Numbered from the stretch's first letter, positions 16,729 through 26,352 are shown. The stretch is 64,000 nucleotides of DNA from an uncultured Roseibium sp. (GCF_963675985.1 NZ_OY780958.1:1860001-1924000), one strand, 5' to 3'. Notes: a model not told the origin generated them from the sequence alone. Made by a program: numbers and translations.

Positions 16729-16740
16729 GTTGTACACAAC
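16729..16740. promoter_or_regulatory. Palindrome GTTGTACACAAC upstream of eutB
   Basis: Perfect 5-bp arms around a two-base centre, 50 bases upstream of the chosen eutB start. It is the second TTGT-N2-ACAA site in this divergent intergenic region. Its overlap with an in-frame ATG at 16727 argues against that ATG being the eutB start. Confidence 0.5.
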
Positions 16741-16789
16741 AAGACAGAAGCCTTGTTCGATGACCGTCCCCGAAGAGGAAATCCGACGC

Positions 16790-17797
16790 ATGTCCCTGTC
16801 GCTGGCCGATGTGTTCGCCGCACAAAAGACGATTGCCGGTCAGGTCGTGCGAACACCGCTGATCCCCTCTCCTTTCCTGTCGGAGAGAGCCGGCGTTCCC
16901 TTTCTGCTCAAGATGGAAACCATGCAGCCCACCGGCGCCTTCAAGCTGCGCGGCGCGACCAACGCCATTCTGAACGCGCCGGAGGGAACGAAGGCGGTCA
17001 CCTGCTGCTCGACCGGCAACCACGGGCGCGGTGTCGCCTATGCCGCGCGGCGCCAGGGCATCAACGCGACCATCTGCATGTCGTCCCTCGTCCCACAGAA
17101 CAAGGTTGACCGGATCCGGGCGCTCGGAGCGGACGTAAAGATCATCGGCACGAGCCAGGACGACGCCATGAAAGAATGCCTGCGTCTTTGCGAGACGGAC
17201 GGTTTCGTAGATATCTCGCCCTTCGACGACGCGAACGTCATCAGCGGTCAGGGCACCGTTGGCCTGGAAATGCTTCAGGACTCACCGGATCTGAACATGC
17301 TGCTGGTGCCCTTGTCCGGCGGTGGGCTTGCCGGAGGCGTGGCGCTTGCCGTCAAGGCCATCAATCCGGATATCCGGGTCATCGGCATTTCCATGGACCG
17401 GGGCGCGGCCATGGATGCCTCGATCAAGGCGGGGCGCCCGGTAGAGGTTACCGAAGTCGCCAGCCTGGCAGACTCGCTTGGCGGCGGCATCGGCCTGGAG
17501 AACCAACTCTCCTTCAGCCTGTGCAGAGACTTGCTGGACGATGTGGTACTGGTCACGGAAAACGAGATCTATCGGGGCCTGCAAACCCTCTATTTCGAAG
17601 ACGGACACGTCGCAGAAGGGGCCAGTGTCGTTGGCATTGCCGCACTCCTGGCGGACAAGCTGCCGGCCTTCAAGGGGCCAGTTGCCACGATCGTGACCGG
17701 GCGAAATGTGGACATGACCCAATTTACCGACGTGATCACCGGCCGTCCGATCCAACTCGGCGACACCATCGTTCAGGGCAGATCCTATGACGCATGA
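16790..17797 (+). CDS. eutB: Hydroxyectoine utilisation dehydratase EutB
   Basis: A 335-residue fold-type II PLP enzyme of the threonine dehydratase family. The PLP lysine is Lys52 in PTGAFKLRGATN, and a glycine-rich phosphate loop SGGGLAGG lies about two thirds of the way into the first 200 residues. I chose ATG at 16790 (MSLSLADVF), nine bases after GAGGAA; earlier ATGs overlap a palindrome or lack a binding site. Next to eutC and divergent from doeA it is the hydroxyectoine-specific dehydratase. Generic threonine dehydratase is the alternative. Confidence 0.85.
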   Translation: MSLSLADVFAAQKTIAGQVVRTPLIPSPFLSERAGVPFLLKMETMQPTGAFKLRGATNAILNAPEGTKAVTCCSTGNHGRGVAYAARRQGINATICMSSLVPQNKVDRIRALGADVKIIGTSQDDAMKECLRLCETDGFVDISPFDDANVISGQGTVGLEMLQDSPDLNMLLVPLSGGGLAGGVALAVKAINPDIRVIGISMDRGAAMDASIKAGRPVEVTEVASLADSLGGGIGLENQLSFSLCRDLLDDVVLVTENEIYRGLQTLYFEDGHVAEGASVVGIAALLADKLPAFKGPVATIVTGRNVDMTQFTDVITGRPIQLGDTIVQGRSYDA

Positions 17798-18782
17798 TAT
17801 GAAAATCCTGACGGAGACGGAATTGCGTCAAGTGATTCACCTGGATCTTGCCGCAATCGACTGTATCGAAAAGGCATTCGGCCTGCTTTCGACCGGCAAG
17901 GTCGTGATGCCTCCGGTTCTGTCCATGGCACTCAGGGACGCCAATGCGGAGGTCGATGTGAAGACGGCCTATGTGCCGGGTTTCGATGGATTTGCGATCA
18001 AGGTCAGTCCCGGATTCTTCAACAACCCGTCGATCGGCCTGCCGAGCCTCAATGGCCTGATGATTCTGTTTTCGGCAAAGACCGGGCTGGTGGAAGCGGT
18101 ATTCCTGGACAACGGGTATCTCACCGACGTCCGCACGGCCGCTGCAGGCGCGGTCGCCGCCCGACACCTCGCACCCAAGGTCGTCAACACTGCCGGGGTC
18201 ATGGGCACCGGCGTACAGGCGCGGCTGCAATTGCAGGCAGCTCATCTCGTCCGTCCCTTCGAAAGAGCCCTCGTCTGGGGCCGAGACCTGGAAAAAGCGA
18301 AAACGACCGCCTCGGACCTTCAAAAGAGCCTCGGCATTCCGGCCGAAGCCGTCGAAGACCCCAAAAGGCTCGTTTCCGAAAGCCAGCTGGTGGTGACGAC
18401 CACCCCGGCAACCGACCCCATCCTGTCTGCCGACTGGCTGCACCCGGGCCTGCATATCACCGCCATGGGCTCCGATCAGGACGACAAGAATGAAATCGAT
18501 CCGCAGGTCCTTCAACACGCAGACCTTGTCGTCTGCGACCGGCTCTCACAATGCGAACTGCTCGGGGAACTCAGAAGCGCGCTTGCCGCAGGCGTGATTC
18601 AGGATCAAAGTTCTGTCGTAGAACTGGGCGATGTCGTCAGCGGGAAGCATGCAGGCCGCCAGGGGGACGATGATATAACCTTCTGCGATCTCACCGGGAC
18701 CGGTGTTCAGGATACGGCGATTGCCACCTTCGTCCGGAGCCGTCTGAACGGGACGGATACCGGCACCACCCTTTCGGCTTGA
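17787..18782 (+). CDS. eutC: Ectoine utilisation protein EutC (ornithine cyclodeaminase family)
   Basis: A 331-residue protein of the ornithine cyclodeaminase/mu-crystallin family with the NAD(P)-binding glycine run at about residues 137-142 (GVMGTGVQAR) and the conserved KVSPGFFNNP and TAAAGAVAA segments. In eut clusters EutC acts with EutB on hydroxyectoine-derived intermediates. It overlaps eutB by 11 bases. ATG at 17799 is an alternative start. EutA, the usual third hydroxyectoine protein, is not in the window. Confidence 0.85.
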   Translation: MTHDMKILTETELRQVIHLDLAAIDCIEKAFGLLSTGKVVMPPVLSMALRDANAEVDVKTAYVPGFDGFAIKVSPGFFNNPSIGLPSLNGLMILFSAKTGLVEAVFLDNGYLTDVRTAAAGAVAARHLAPKVVNTAGVMGTGVQARLQLQAAHLVRPFERALVWGRDLEKAKTTASDLQKSLGIPAEAVEDPKRLVSESQLVVTTTPATDPILSADWLHPGLHITAMGSDQDDKNEIDPQVLQHADLVVCDRLSQCELLGELRSALAAGVIQDQSSVVELGDVVSGKHAGRQGDDDITFCDLTGTGVQDTAIATFVRSRLNGTDTGTTLSA

Positions 18783-18807
18783 TCCGGAATTTTAAGGTCA
18801 GCATCCG

Positions 18808-19329
18808 ATGCTCAAATTGGACGACCGGGATCTTCAAATCCTGAAAGTACTGGCGAATGAGGCCCGCATTTCCAAGGCGGACCTCGCCAAGAAAATCAAC
18901 CTCAGCCCAAGCCCGTGCTGGAAGCGCCTCGAAAGGCTCGAGAAGGCAGGGATCATCGAGGGCTATCATGCGCGGATCGCCCTGAAACAGGTCGCGCCTC
19001 ATGTCACGGTTTTCGTCACCATCGAACTGGAACATCACCGCGCGGAATATTTCCAGCGGTTTGAACAGGCCATTCACGACCGGGATGAGATAATCGCCTG
19101 CTGGGCGATCGGCGGTGGCCTCGACTACCTTTTGCAGGTCGTGACACGCGACATCGATACCTATCAGCGGCTCATCGACGACCTTCTCGATCAAGGGCTC
19201 GGGGTTGTGCGCTATTTCACCTATGTCATGACGAAGGCGGTGAAAACCGGAACATCCCTCCCCCTGGATGTGCTCGCTCCGGCGCTTGCGATGAACTCAG
19301 TCGAAGCCGTCACGGGCGAAATGGAATAA
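18808..19329 (+). CDS. doeX: Lrp/AsnC-family regulator, DoeX-like
   Basis: A 173-residue Lrp/AsnC regulator: N-terminal helix-turn-helix (LDDRDLQILKVLANEARISK, then LSPSPCWKRLERLE) and a C-terminal RAM effector-binding domain (GGLDYLLQVVTRDIDTYQRL). It follows eutC by 25 bases on the same strand. DoeX-type regulators in this position respond to diaminobutyrate or its acetyl derivatives and control ectoine degradation. The ligand here is inferred from context. Confidence 0.85.
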   Translation: MLKLDDRDLQILKVLANEARISKADLAKKINLSPSPCWKRLERLEKAGIIEGYHARIALKQVAPHVTVFVTIELEHHRAEYFQRFEQAIHDRDEIIACWAIGGGLDYLLQVVTRDIDTYQRLIDDLLDQGLGVVRYFTYVMTKAVKTGTSLPLDVLAPALAMNSVEAVTGEME

Positions 19330-19446
19330 TTCCCAGCGATCAGCCGCTTATTCAGTCAGATCGTCTGCATAACCCTTCAGATTCGATCAAATCGTCTTCA
19401 CCCCACCCTGTAGGCTCTCAGTCAAGCCAATCAGGGACCGAGCACC

Positions 19447-20937
19447 GTGCATAACGTTGAAGACGCACCTCTTTGCAAATCTCTTTTTGCTCAGATCGGC
19501 AACCGCCATCTGATCAGGCAGTTCAGCTATGTAAACGGCCGGTGGCTGGAGTCCGATACTCGGGCCAACTTCCAGGTCACGGATCCTGCTGATGGTGCTT
19601 GGCTTGGTGATGTCGCGAAGCTCTCCGCCAGCCAAAGTGCCGATGCGGTGGCGTGCGCCGACCAGGCCTTTGAGCTCTGGTCCTCCCTCTTGCCCCAGGA
19701 GCGCGCCGCCTATCTGATGAAGTGGCACGATCTGATGCTGGAAAACCGCGAAGACCTCGCCGTCATCATGACCCGGGAACAGGGAAAGCCGCTTTCCGAA
19801 TCCCGTGGCGAGATCGATTACGCCGCTTCCTTTGTTTCCTTCTATGCCGAAGAAGCCAAACGCCCGAACATCGAAGGCGTTACCTCTCACCTGCCGGACG
19901 CGGAAATGGAAGTGTGGCGCGAGCCGGTCGGGGTCGCGGCGCTGGTCACGCCGTGGAATTTCCCGTCCGCCATGATCACCCGCAAGGCAGCCGCAGCACT
20001 CGCTGCCGGCTGCACCGTTCTGGTCCACCCTTCGGCGGAGACGCCTTTTTCCGCGCTTGCACTTGCCGAACTCGCCGATCAGGCCGGGATGCCGCCGGGC
20101 GTCTTCAACGTCCTGACCGGTACGGCGTCCGAAATCGTTCCGCCGTGGACCGACGACCCGAGGGTGCGCGCGCTGTCTTTCACCGGCTCCACTGAAGTCG
20201 GCCGCCTGCTCTACCGCAACAGCGCTGACACCATCAAACGCCTGGTTCTGGAACTCGGTGGCCATGCCCCGATGCTGGTGTTTGCCGACGCGGACCTAGA
20301 TAAAGCCGTCGAACAGGCCGTATCGGCGAAGTTCGCCACCTCCGGCCAGGATTGCCTTGCCGCAAACCGGATATTCGTCGAGCGCCCGGTCTATGATGCA
20401 TTCTGTGCCGCTTTTGCGAAACGGACCGCCGCACTGACGACGGGTCCGGGGATGAACGACAGCGATATTGGTCCCATGATCAACGAACGTGCCGTCGAAA
20501 AACAGGAAGCGCATGTTCTGGATGCGCTCGCCCACGGGGCGAAACTTCTGACCGGTGGCAAGCGCCACGCGGCAGGATCCCTGTTCTTCGAACCGACGGT
20601 GGTTGCGGACGTGCCCGCTAACGCCCTGATCATGCGGGAAGAAACCTTCGGACCGGTCGCTGCCATCGCCTCATTCGAAGGTGAGGAAGAGGCCCTCCGG
20701 ATTGCGAACGAAACCGAGTACGGGCTGATCGCCTACCTCCATACCAAGGATCCGCGCCGGATCTACCGGGCCAGTCGCAGGCTTGCCTACGGAATGGTCG
20801 CGGTCAACCGCACCAAGGTGACCGGAGCGCCGATCCCTTTCGGCGGAATGAAACAGTCCGGCCTCGGCCGTGAAGGCGCCCGCTTTGGCATGGAAGCCTT
20901 CATGGACGTGAAATACGTGTGCCGCGACTGGGCGTGA
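19447..20937 (+). CDS. doeC: NAD(P)-dependent aldehyde dehydrogenase, DoeC/Ssd-like
   Basis: A 496-residue aldehyde dehydrogenase. Catalytic Cys303 lies in SGQDCLAANR and the general base Glu269 in LELGGHAP; the Rossmann motif FTGSTEVG is intact. The start is GTG at 19447 with AGGGA eight bases upstream. In ectoine catabolism this enzyme oxidises aspartate semialdehyde to aspartate. The sequence is equally typical of succinate-semialdehyde dehydrogenases, so the gene symbol depends on the neighbours (eutBC/doeX before, aminotransferase after). Confidence 0.75.
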   Translation: MHNVEDAPLCKSLFAQIGNRHLIRQFSYVNGRWLESDTRANFQVTDPADGAWLGDVAKLSASQSADAVACADQAFELWSSLLPQERAAYLMKWHDLMLENREDLAVIMTREQGKPLSESRGEIDYAASFVSFYAEEAKRPNIEGVTSHLPDAEMEVWREPVGVAALVTPWNFPSAMITRKAAAALAAGCTVLVHPSAETPFSALALAELADQAGMPPGVFNVLTGTASEIVPPWTDDPRVRALSFTGSTEVGRLLYRNSADTIKRLVLELGGHAPMLVFADADLDKAVEQAVSAKFATSGQDCLAANRIFVERPVYDAFCAAFAKRTAALTTGPGMNDSDIGPMINERAVEKQEAHVLDALAHGAKLLTGGKRHAAGSLFFEPTVVADVPANALIMREETFGPVAAIASFEGEEEALRIANETEYGLIAYLHTKDPRRIYRASRRLAYGMVAVNRTKVTGAPIPFGGMKQSGLGREGARFGMEAFMDVKYVCRDWA

Positions 20938-20986
20938 ACCGGAACCAAACCTGCATACAGACGTTGATCATAGGAAAGGAAGTACG

Positions 20987-22357
20987 ATGTTGAAGAATGA
21001 CAGGCTCGATGAGTGGGACAGATCGAGTTTTTTCCATCCTTCAACGCATCTTGCTCAGCATGCACGCGGCGAGAGCCCGAACAGGATCGTCACCGGGGGC
21101 TCCGGCGTGTTCATCGAAGACCGCGACGGAAACCGGCTGCTTGATGCGTTTGCAGGCCTCTACTGCGTGAACGTCGGCTACGGCCGAACGGAAATCGCCG
21201 ACGCGATTGCAGAACAGGCGCGCGAACTTGCTTATTATCACGCCTATGTCGGCCACGGCACGGAAGCCTCGATCACCCTTGCGAAGATGGTGATGGACAG
21301 GGCTCCAAAGCACATGTCCAAGGTCTATTTCGGCCTGGGCGGCTCCGATGCCAACGAGACCAACGTCAAACTGATCTGGTACTACAACAACATCCTTGGT
21401 CGCCCGGAAAAGAAGAAGATCATTTCCCGCTGGCGCGGCTATCACGGCTCCGGCCTCATGACCGGTTCCCTGACCGGGCTGGAGCTGTTTCACAAGAAGT
21501 TCGACCTGCCGCTGTCCACGGTCCTGCACACGGTTGCTCCCGATTATTTCCGGCGCGATGACCTCTCCATGTCGGAGGGCGACTTCGTTGCCTATTGCGC
21601 GGCCGAGCTGGAAGCCCTGATCGAACGCGAGGGTGGCGACACCATTGCCGCATTCATTGGGGAACCGGTTCTGGGAACCGGCGGAATCGTTCCGCCGCCC
21701 GCAGGTTACTGGGAAGCGATCCAGCCGATTCTGAAAAAGCACGACATCCTGCTGATTGCAGATGAAGTGGTCACCGGATTCGGTCGGCTCGGCAGCATGT
21801 TCGGATCCGATCATTACCGAATGGAACCGGACATCATCACGATCGCCAAGGGCCTGACGTCCGCTTACGCACCGCTTTCCGGCTCCATCGTCTCTGACAA
21901 GGTCTGGGCCGTTCTGGAAAAAGGCACGGATGACTTCGGTCCCATCGGCCACGGCTGGACCTACTCGGCCCACCCGATCGGAGCGGCGGCCGGCGTTGCC
22001 AATCTTGAACTGATCGACAAGCTCGGACTGATCGACAACGCGGGCAAAGCCGGCGCCTATTTCAAGGCGGCGCTCACCGACGCATTCAAGGATCATGCGC
22101 ATGTCGGCGACATCCGAGGCGAAGGCCTGATGTGCGCACTGGAATTCGTCGAAGACCGTGCCGGCAGGACCTATTTCGATCCGGCCAAAAAGGTCGGCCC
22201 GCAAATTTCGGCAGCGTTGCTGGCACAGGGGGTCATCGGGCGCGCCATGCCGCAGGGCGACATCCTGGGCTTTGCCCCGCCGCTTTGCATCACCGAGAGC
22301 GAACTCGACCGGGTGGTTGACGCGACCACGCAGGCTGTGGCGGCGGTCTTGAAATAA
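20987..22357 (+). CDS. doeD: Class III aminotransferase, DoeD-like (diaminobutyrate or polyamine transaminase)
   Basis: A 456-residue PLP aminotransferase. Asp259 (LLIADEVVTGFGR) and the PLP lysine Lys288 (TIAKGLTSAYAPL) mark the active site. It lies 49 bases after the aldehyde dehydrogenase, which fits 2,4-diaminobutyrate to aspartate semialdehyde to aspartate. A putrescine or GABA-type transaminase is the main alternative because a Pot-type importer follows. A strong terminator after it separates the two units. Confidence 0.75.
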   Translation: MLKNDRLDEWDRSSFFHPSTHLAQHARGESPNRIVTGGSGVFIEDRDGNRLLDAFAGLYCVNVGYGRTEIADAIAEQARELAYYHAYVGHGTEASITLAKMVMDRAPKHMSKVYFGLGGSDANETNVKLIWYYNNILGRPEKKKIISRWRGYHGSGLMTGSLTGLELFHKKFDLPLSTVLHTVAPDYFRRDDLSMSEGDFVAYCAAELEALIEREGGDTIAAFIGEPVLGTGGIVPPPAGYWEAIQPILKKHDILLIADEVVTGFGRLGSMFGSDHYRMEPDIITIAKGLTSAYAPLSGSIVSDKVWAVLEKGTDDFGPIGHGWTYSAHPIGAAAGVANLELIDKLGLIDNAGKAGAYFKAALTDAFKDHAHVGDIRGEGLMCALEFVEDRAGRTYFDPAKKVGPQISAALLAQGVIGRAMPQGDILGFAPPLCITESELDRVVDATTQAVAAVLK

Positions 22358-22423
22358 TAATGGGCACCAGGGCCGGTGAGGAACCGGCCCGACCGGCCTG
22401 AACGGGCGAGAAGTCCACAAGGG

Positions 22424-22470
22424 AAGCTGCCGGCTGAATCAACTGCCGGCAGCTTTCGGAAGACCTTTTT
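22424..22470 (+). terminator. Terminator after the ectoine cluster
   Basis: A perfect 11-bp stem (AAGCTGCCGGC/GCCGGCAGCTT, 22424-22455) is followed by a short gap and TTTTT. It ends the unit containing the aminotransferase. The rest of the 370-base gap (22471-22727) holds the promoter region of the next operon. Confidence 0.75.
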
Positions 22471-22546
22471 CAGTCGGTAACCGGTCCCGCGGTTCCGGCC
22501 TTTTTGCGTTGAACAAATTATTCCGCAAAGTGGGCCTCCCGCTAAA

Positions 22547-22569
22547 TTTTGCAGCAATGAAGTGCAAAA
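22547..22569. promoter_or_regulatory. Candidate operator TTTTGCA-N9-TGCAAAA
   Basis: Perfect 7-base arms separated by nine bases, 158 bases before the ABC ATPase start, in an A/T-rich promoter-like stretch. The regulator is unknown. Confidence 0.4.
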
Positions 22570-22727
22570 ATTACTCATTTTTTTTCTCACTCCCCCTTCC
22601 CTTATCGCACAGATTTTGTTTTTCTTTCGCAGACTTAACCGTGCGGCATCAACAGATACCCATGAAGGGTGCGGGCGCCGGACGGTTTCGATGACAGAAG
22701 AATTAAAAATCAGAACTTGGGGACAGC

Positions 22728-23822
22728 ATGGCGGATAACCGGGGCGCGGCAGTACGCTACGAAAACGTCCAGAAGAGCTACGACGGGGAAACACTGGTCG
22801 TAAAAAATCTTAATCTGGACATCCCACCGGGCGAGTTTCTTACGATGCTCGGCCCGTCCGGGTCAGGAAAGACGACCTGCCTTATGATGCTGGCAGGTTT
22901 CGAACCCGCAACCCACGGCGAAATCTTCCTGAATGACCGGCCGATCAACAACGTTCCGCCGCACAAGCGCGGGATCGGGATGGTCTTCCAGAATTACGCC
23001 CTTTTCCCGCACATGAGCGTTGCCGAAAACCTGGCATTTCCGCTCCAAGTGCGAAAAATGGGTAAGGCAGAGCAACAGGAAAAGGTCAAACGGGCTCTCG
23101 AAATGGTGGAGCTCGGTGACTTTGGCAACCGACGCCCGGCCCAATTGTCCGGTGGCCAGCAGCAACGTGTGGCCGTTGCCCGCGCGCTGGTGTTCGATCC
23201 CGAGCTGGTCCTGATGGATGAACCCCTCGGGGCGCTCGACAAGCAGCTGCGCGAGCAGATGCAATACGAGATCAAGCACATCCATGAAAACCTCGGCGTT
23301 ACGGTCGTTTACGTGACCCACGACCAGACCGAAGCGCTGACCATGTCCGACCGGGTTGCCGTGTTCAATGACGGCATCATCCAGCAGCTGTCGACACCGG
23401 ATTCGCTCTACGAGGATCCGCAAAACTCGTTCGTTGCCCAGTTCATCGGCGAAAACAACAAGCTGAGCGGCAAGGTCGTCGAAATCAACGGCAGCGAATG
23501 CCTTGTCGAACTCGACGACGGCACACGCCTGAAGGCCGACAAGGTCAATGTCAACGCCGTCGGCGACAGAACGACGATTTCTTTGCGTCCTGAACGCGTC
23601 GAGTTCGATCCGGGCGACCAGATGGACAATCTCGTCAAGGGCAAGATCAAAGAACTGATCTATCTCGGCGACCATATCCGCGTGCGCATGGATGTTGCCG
23701 GCAATGACGAATTCGTCGTCAAGGTCAGAAACCGTGGCGAAAAGCGTAAGCTCGAAACCGGGGATACCGTCCCGATCGGCTGGGCGCTTCACGACTGCAA
23801 GGCGCTCGACGCCGTTGCATGA
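22728..23822 (+). CDS. Polyamine-type ABC importer ATPase (PotA/PotG family)
   Basis: A 364-residue ABC ATPase with Walker A GPSGSGKTT, signature LSGGQQQR, Walker B LVLMDEP and a C-terminal TOBE domain (about residues 280-360), the arrangement of PotA-type importers. It energises the importer encoded by the next three genes. Creatinase lies directly downstream of the importer, so creatine or another guanidino or polyamine compound is a plausible substrate. Confidence 0.9.
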   Translation: MADNRGAAVRYENVQKSYDGETLVVKNLNLDIPPGEFLTMLGPSGSGKTTCLMMLAGFEPATHGEIFLNDRPINNVPPHKRGIGMVFQNYALFPHMSVAENLAFPLQVRKMGKAEQQEKVKRALEMVELGDFGNRRPAQLSGGQQQRVAVARALVFDPELVLMDEPLGALDKQLREQMQYEIKHIHENLGVTVVYVTHDQTEALTMSDRVAVFNDGIIQQLSTPDSLYEDPQNSFVAQFIGENNKLSGKVVEINGSECLVELDDGTRLKADKVNVNAVGDRTTISLRPERVEFDPGDQMDNLVKGKIKELIYLGDHIRVRMDVAGNDEFVVKVRNRGEKRKLETGDTVPIGWALHDCKALDAVA

Positions 23823-23907
23823 TATCACTGGCAGGGCACTCCGCGTGCCTGCCCGGGTGAGAAGACGGGGAAATCCCGTTCATAACCAGAAAGAGGGAGC
23901 TATATCT

Positions 23908-25008
23908 ATGAAGCTCAAATCAGCAATTCTTGCAGGGTCGGCTCTGGCCCTGTTCAGCACCGCCGCCGTGGCGGAAGACATGACGCTTGTGTCATGGGGT
24001 GGTGCATACCAGGCATCCCAGAAAGCCGCCTACGCCGATCCGTATGTGAAGATGCATCCGGACATCAACGTGATCTGGGATGAATCGTCCAACGAAGCCG
24101 TGGCCAAGCTGCGTGCCATGAACGAAGCCGGGAACATCACCTGGGACCTCGTTGACGTGGTCGCATCCGATGCCATCCGTCTTTGCGACGAAGGCCTCGC
24201 CATGCCGATCGATCCGGACAAGGATCTTGCCGCAGCTCCGGACGGTACGCCCGCTTCTGAAGACTTCGGCGATCTTCTGGTTTCGGAATGCTTCATTCCG
24301 CAGATCGTTTACTCCACCACCTTCGGCTACCGCACCGATGTGGACGAATGGGGCGGCAAGACGCCCGACGACATTTGCGACGTCTTCGACCTGGAGACCT
24401 TCCCCGGCAAGCGGTCTCTTGAAAAGCGCCCGATCAACAACATGGAATGGGCCCTGCTCTGCGACGGCGTTGCCAAGGACGAAGTCTACGACGTCCTGGA
24501 AACCGAAGAAGGCCAGGCGCGCGCCTTCAAGAAGCTCGACACCATCAAGGATCAGGTCGTGTGGTGGTCTGCCGGTGCTGAAACGCCGCAGTTGCTCGCC
24601 GACAAGGAAGTCGTGATGGGGTCCACCTACAACGGTCGTCTGTTCTCGCTGATCGAAGAGCAGAAGCAGCCGGTCGCAATGCTCTGGGACGCCCAGGTGT
24701 TCGATCTCGACGGCTGGATCATCCCGACCGGCCTGCCGGAAGACCGTCTGGCCAGGGTCAAGGACTTCGTGAAGTTCGCGACCGACACGCAGCGCCTTGC
24801 GGACCAGGCCAAGTACATCTCCTATGGTCCTGCACGCAAGTCCTCCGCTCCGCTGGTCGGCAAGCATGAGACCCTCGGCATCGACATGGCTCCGCACATG
24901 CCGACCGACCCAGCAAACGCCAAGAACACCTTCCTCTATAACTACGAGTGGTGGGCTGATTACCGGGACGACATCGACGCCAAGTTCCAGGCTTGGCTGG
25001 CTCAGTAA
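23908..25008 (+). CDS. Polyamine-type ABC importer substrate-binding protein (PotD/PotF family)
   Basis: A 366-residue periplasmic protein. The start is ATG at 23908 behind AGAGGGAG; residues 1-22 form a signal peptide ending AVAED. The mature start MTLVSWGGAYQASQKAAY is characteristic of the spermidine/putrescine binding-protein family. The aromatic ligand box and the true ligand cannot be judged by eye. A strong hairpin follows the gene (25026-25051). Confidence 0.9.
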   Translation: MKLKSAILAGSALALFSTAAVAEDMTLVSWGGAYQASQKAAYADPYVKMHPDINVIWDESSNEAVAKLRAMNEAGNITWDLVDVVASDAIRLCDEGLAMPIDPDKDLAAAPDGTPASEDFGDLLVSECFIPQIVYSTTFGYRTDVDEWGGKTPDDICDVFDLETFPGKRSLEKRPINNMEWALLCDGVAKDEVYDVLETEEGQARAFKKLDTIKDQVVWWSAGAETPQLLADKEVVMGSTYNGRLFSLIEEQKQPVAMLWDAQVFDLDGWIIPTGLPEDRLARVKDFVKFATDTQRLADQAKYISYGPARKSSAPLVGKHETLGIDMAPHMPTDPANAKNTFLYNYEWWADYRDDIDAKFQAWLAQ

Positions 25009-25025
25009 GAGCGTTCCCTGACGCA

Positions 25026-25051
25026 GGACGGGGCCGACGACGGCCCCGTCC
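25026..25051 (+). other. Intercistronic hairpin after the binding-protein gene
   Basis: A perfect 11-bp G/C-rich stem (GGACGGGGCCG/CGGCCCCGTCC) with a four-base loop and no U-tract lies between the binding protein and permease genes. Such structures often stabilise the upstream message and lower downstream expression. Confidence 0.6.
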
Positions 25052-25086
25052 ACCCACCTGATTGAAAAACCGGAACCGGTAGTCCA

Positions 25087-26346
25087 ATGAGCGAAGCCAC
25101 AGAGACAGTTCTGACGACACAGGACGGACGGCCCTTGAAGGCCAGCCTTCGGAAGGCTCTGCGCCGCGAAAAGTTGCGCGCGCTCCTGTTGATCGCACCA
25201 CTGCTGATTTTCGTCCTGCTCACCTTCGTGGCTCCGATCGCGGACATGCTTTTCCGATCCGTGGAAAACGGCATCGTGGAAGAGACCCTACCGAAGACGG
25301 TCCAGGCCCTGGCGAATTGGGATCCCTCATCAGGCCAGATACCTGACGAAGCCGTCTTCGCGGCTCTTGTCGACGACCTCAGGGTCGCGGTGAAGGAGAA
25401 GACCCACACCCGGCTCGGCTCGCGGTTGAATTATGAAGAATCCGGCATGTCCAGCCTGTTCCGTAAGACCGGTCGACGTGTCAAAAGGATGGACGAAGGC
25501 CCCTACAAGGAACAGTTCATCAAGATCGACAAGGATTGGGGTACTCTGGAAACCTGGCAAACGCTGAAACAGTTTTCGCCACGGTATACGGACGGGTATT
25601 TCCTTGCGGCGGTCGACGCGGAGCGAACCGCAGATGGATTGCAGATGAAGCCTGAGAAGGAACAGGTCTATCTGTTCCTGTTCGGACGAACCCTGTTTCT
25701 GTCGATCGTCATTACGGTGTCCTGTCTCCTGCTCGGCTATCCGATCGCGTTTCTTCTCGCCGCCTTGCCGCTCAGGACGTCCAACCTTCTGATGATCCTT
25801 GTCCTACTGCCCTTCTGGACGTCACTGCTCGTGCGCACGTCCGCCTGGAAGGTCCTGTTGCAGCAACAGGGGGTCATCAACGATTTCCTTGTCTGGATCG
25901 GCGTCTTATCCGACGCGAACCGTCTGGTCATGATCAACAATCAGACCGGTACGATCATCGCCATGACCCATATCCTGCTGCCGTTCATGATCCTGCCGCT
26001 CTACTCGGTCATGAAGACGATTTCACCGTCCTATGTGCGCGCTGCCAAGAGCCTTGGCGCCACCGACTGGACAGCCTTCTGGCGGGTGTATTTCCCGCAA
26101 TCCGTGCCCGGTATCGGAGCGGGCGCGGTGCTCGTGTTCATTCTGTCGATCGGCTACTACATCACGCCGGAACTCGTCGGCGGCACGAGCGGGATCTTCA
26201 TCTCCAACCGGATCGCCTATCACATTTCCAGTTCGTTGAACTGGGGACTGGCGGCTGCCCTCGGGACGATGCTGCTTGCCGCGGTTATGCTTCTCTTCGT
26301 GGTCTACGACAAGATCGTGGGCATCGATAACGTGAAACTCGGTTAG
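25087..26346 (+). CDS. ABC importer permease 1 (PotB/PotH family, with an N-terminal insert)
   Basis: A 419-residue permease, about 100 residues longer than usual for PotB/PotH. The first membrane segment (about residues 33-60) is followed by a polar region of about 135 residues before the conserved permease core begins near residue 195. The core has the EAA loop AAKSLGATDWTAFWRVYFPQ. The insert should lie in the periplasm. It pairs with the next permease. Confidence 0.9.
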   Translation: MSEATETVLTTQDGRPLKASLRKALRREKLRALLLIAPLLIFVLLTFVAPIADMLFRSVENGIVEETLPKTVQALANWDPSSGQIPDEAVFAALVDDLRVAVKEKTHTRLGSRLNYEESGMSSLFRKTGRRVKRMDEGPYKEQFIKIDKDWGTLETWQTLKQFSPRYTDGYFLAAVDAERTADGLQMKPEKEQVYLFLFGRTLFLSIVITVSCLLLGYPIAFLLAALPLRTSNLLMILVLLPFWTSLLVRTSAWKVLLQQQGVINDFLVWIGVLSDANRLVMINNQTGTIIAMTHILLPFMILPLYSVMKTISPSYVRAAKSLGATDWTAFWRVYFPQSVPGIGAGAVLVFILSIGYYITPELVGGTSGIFISNRIAYHISSSLNWGLAAALGTMLLAAVMLLFVVYDKIVGIDNVKLG

Positions 26347-26352
26347 GGGCTG

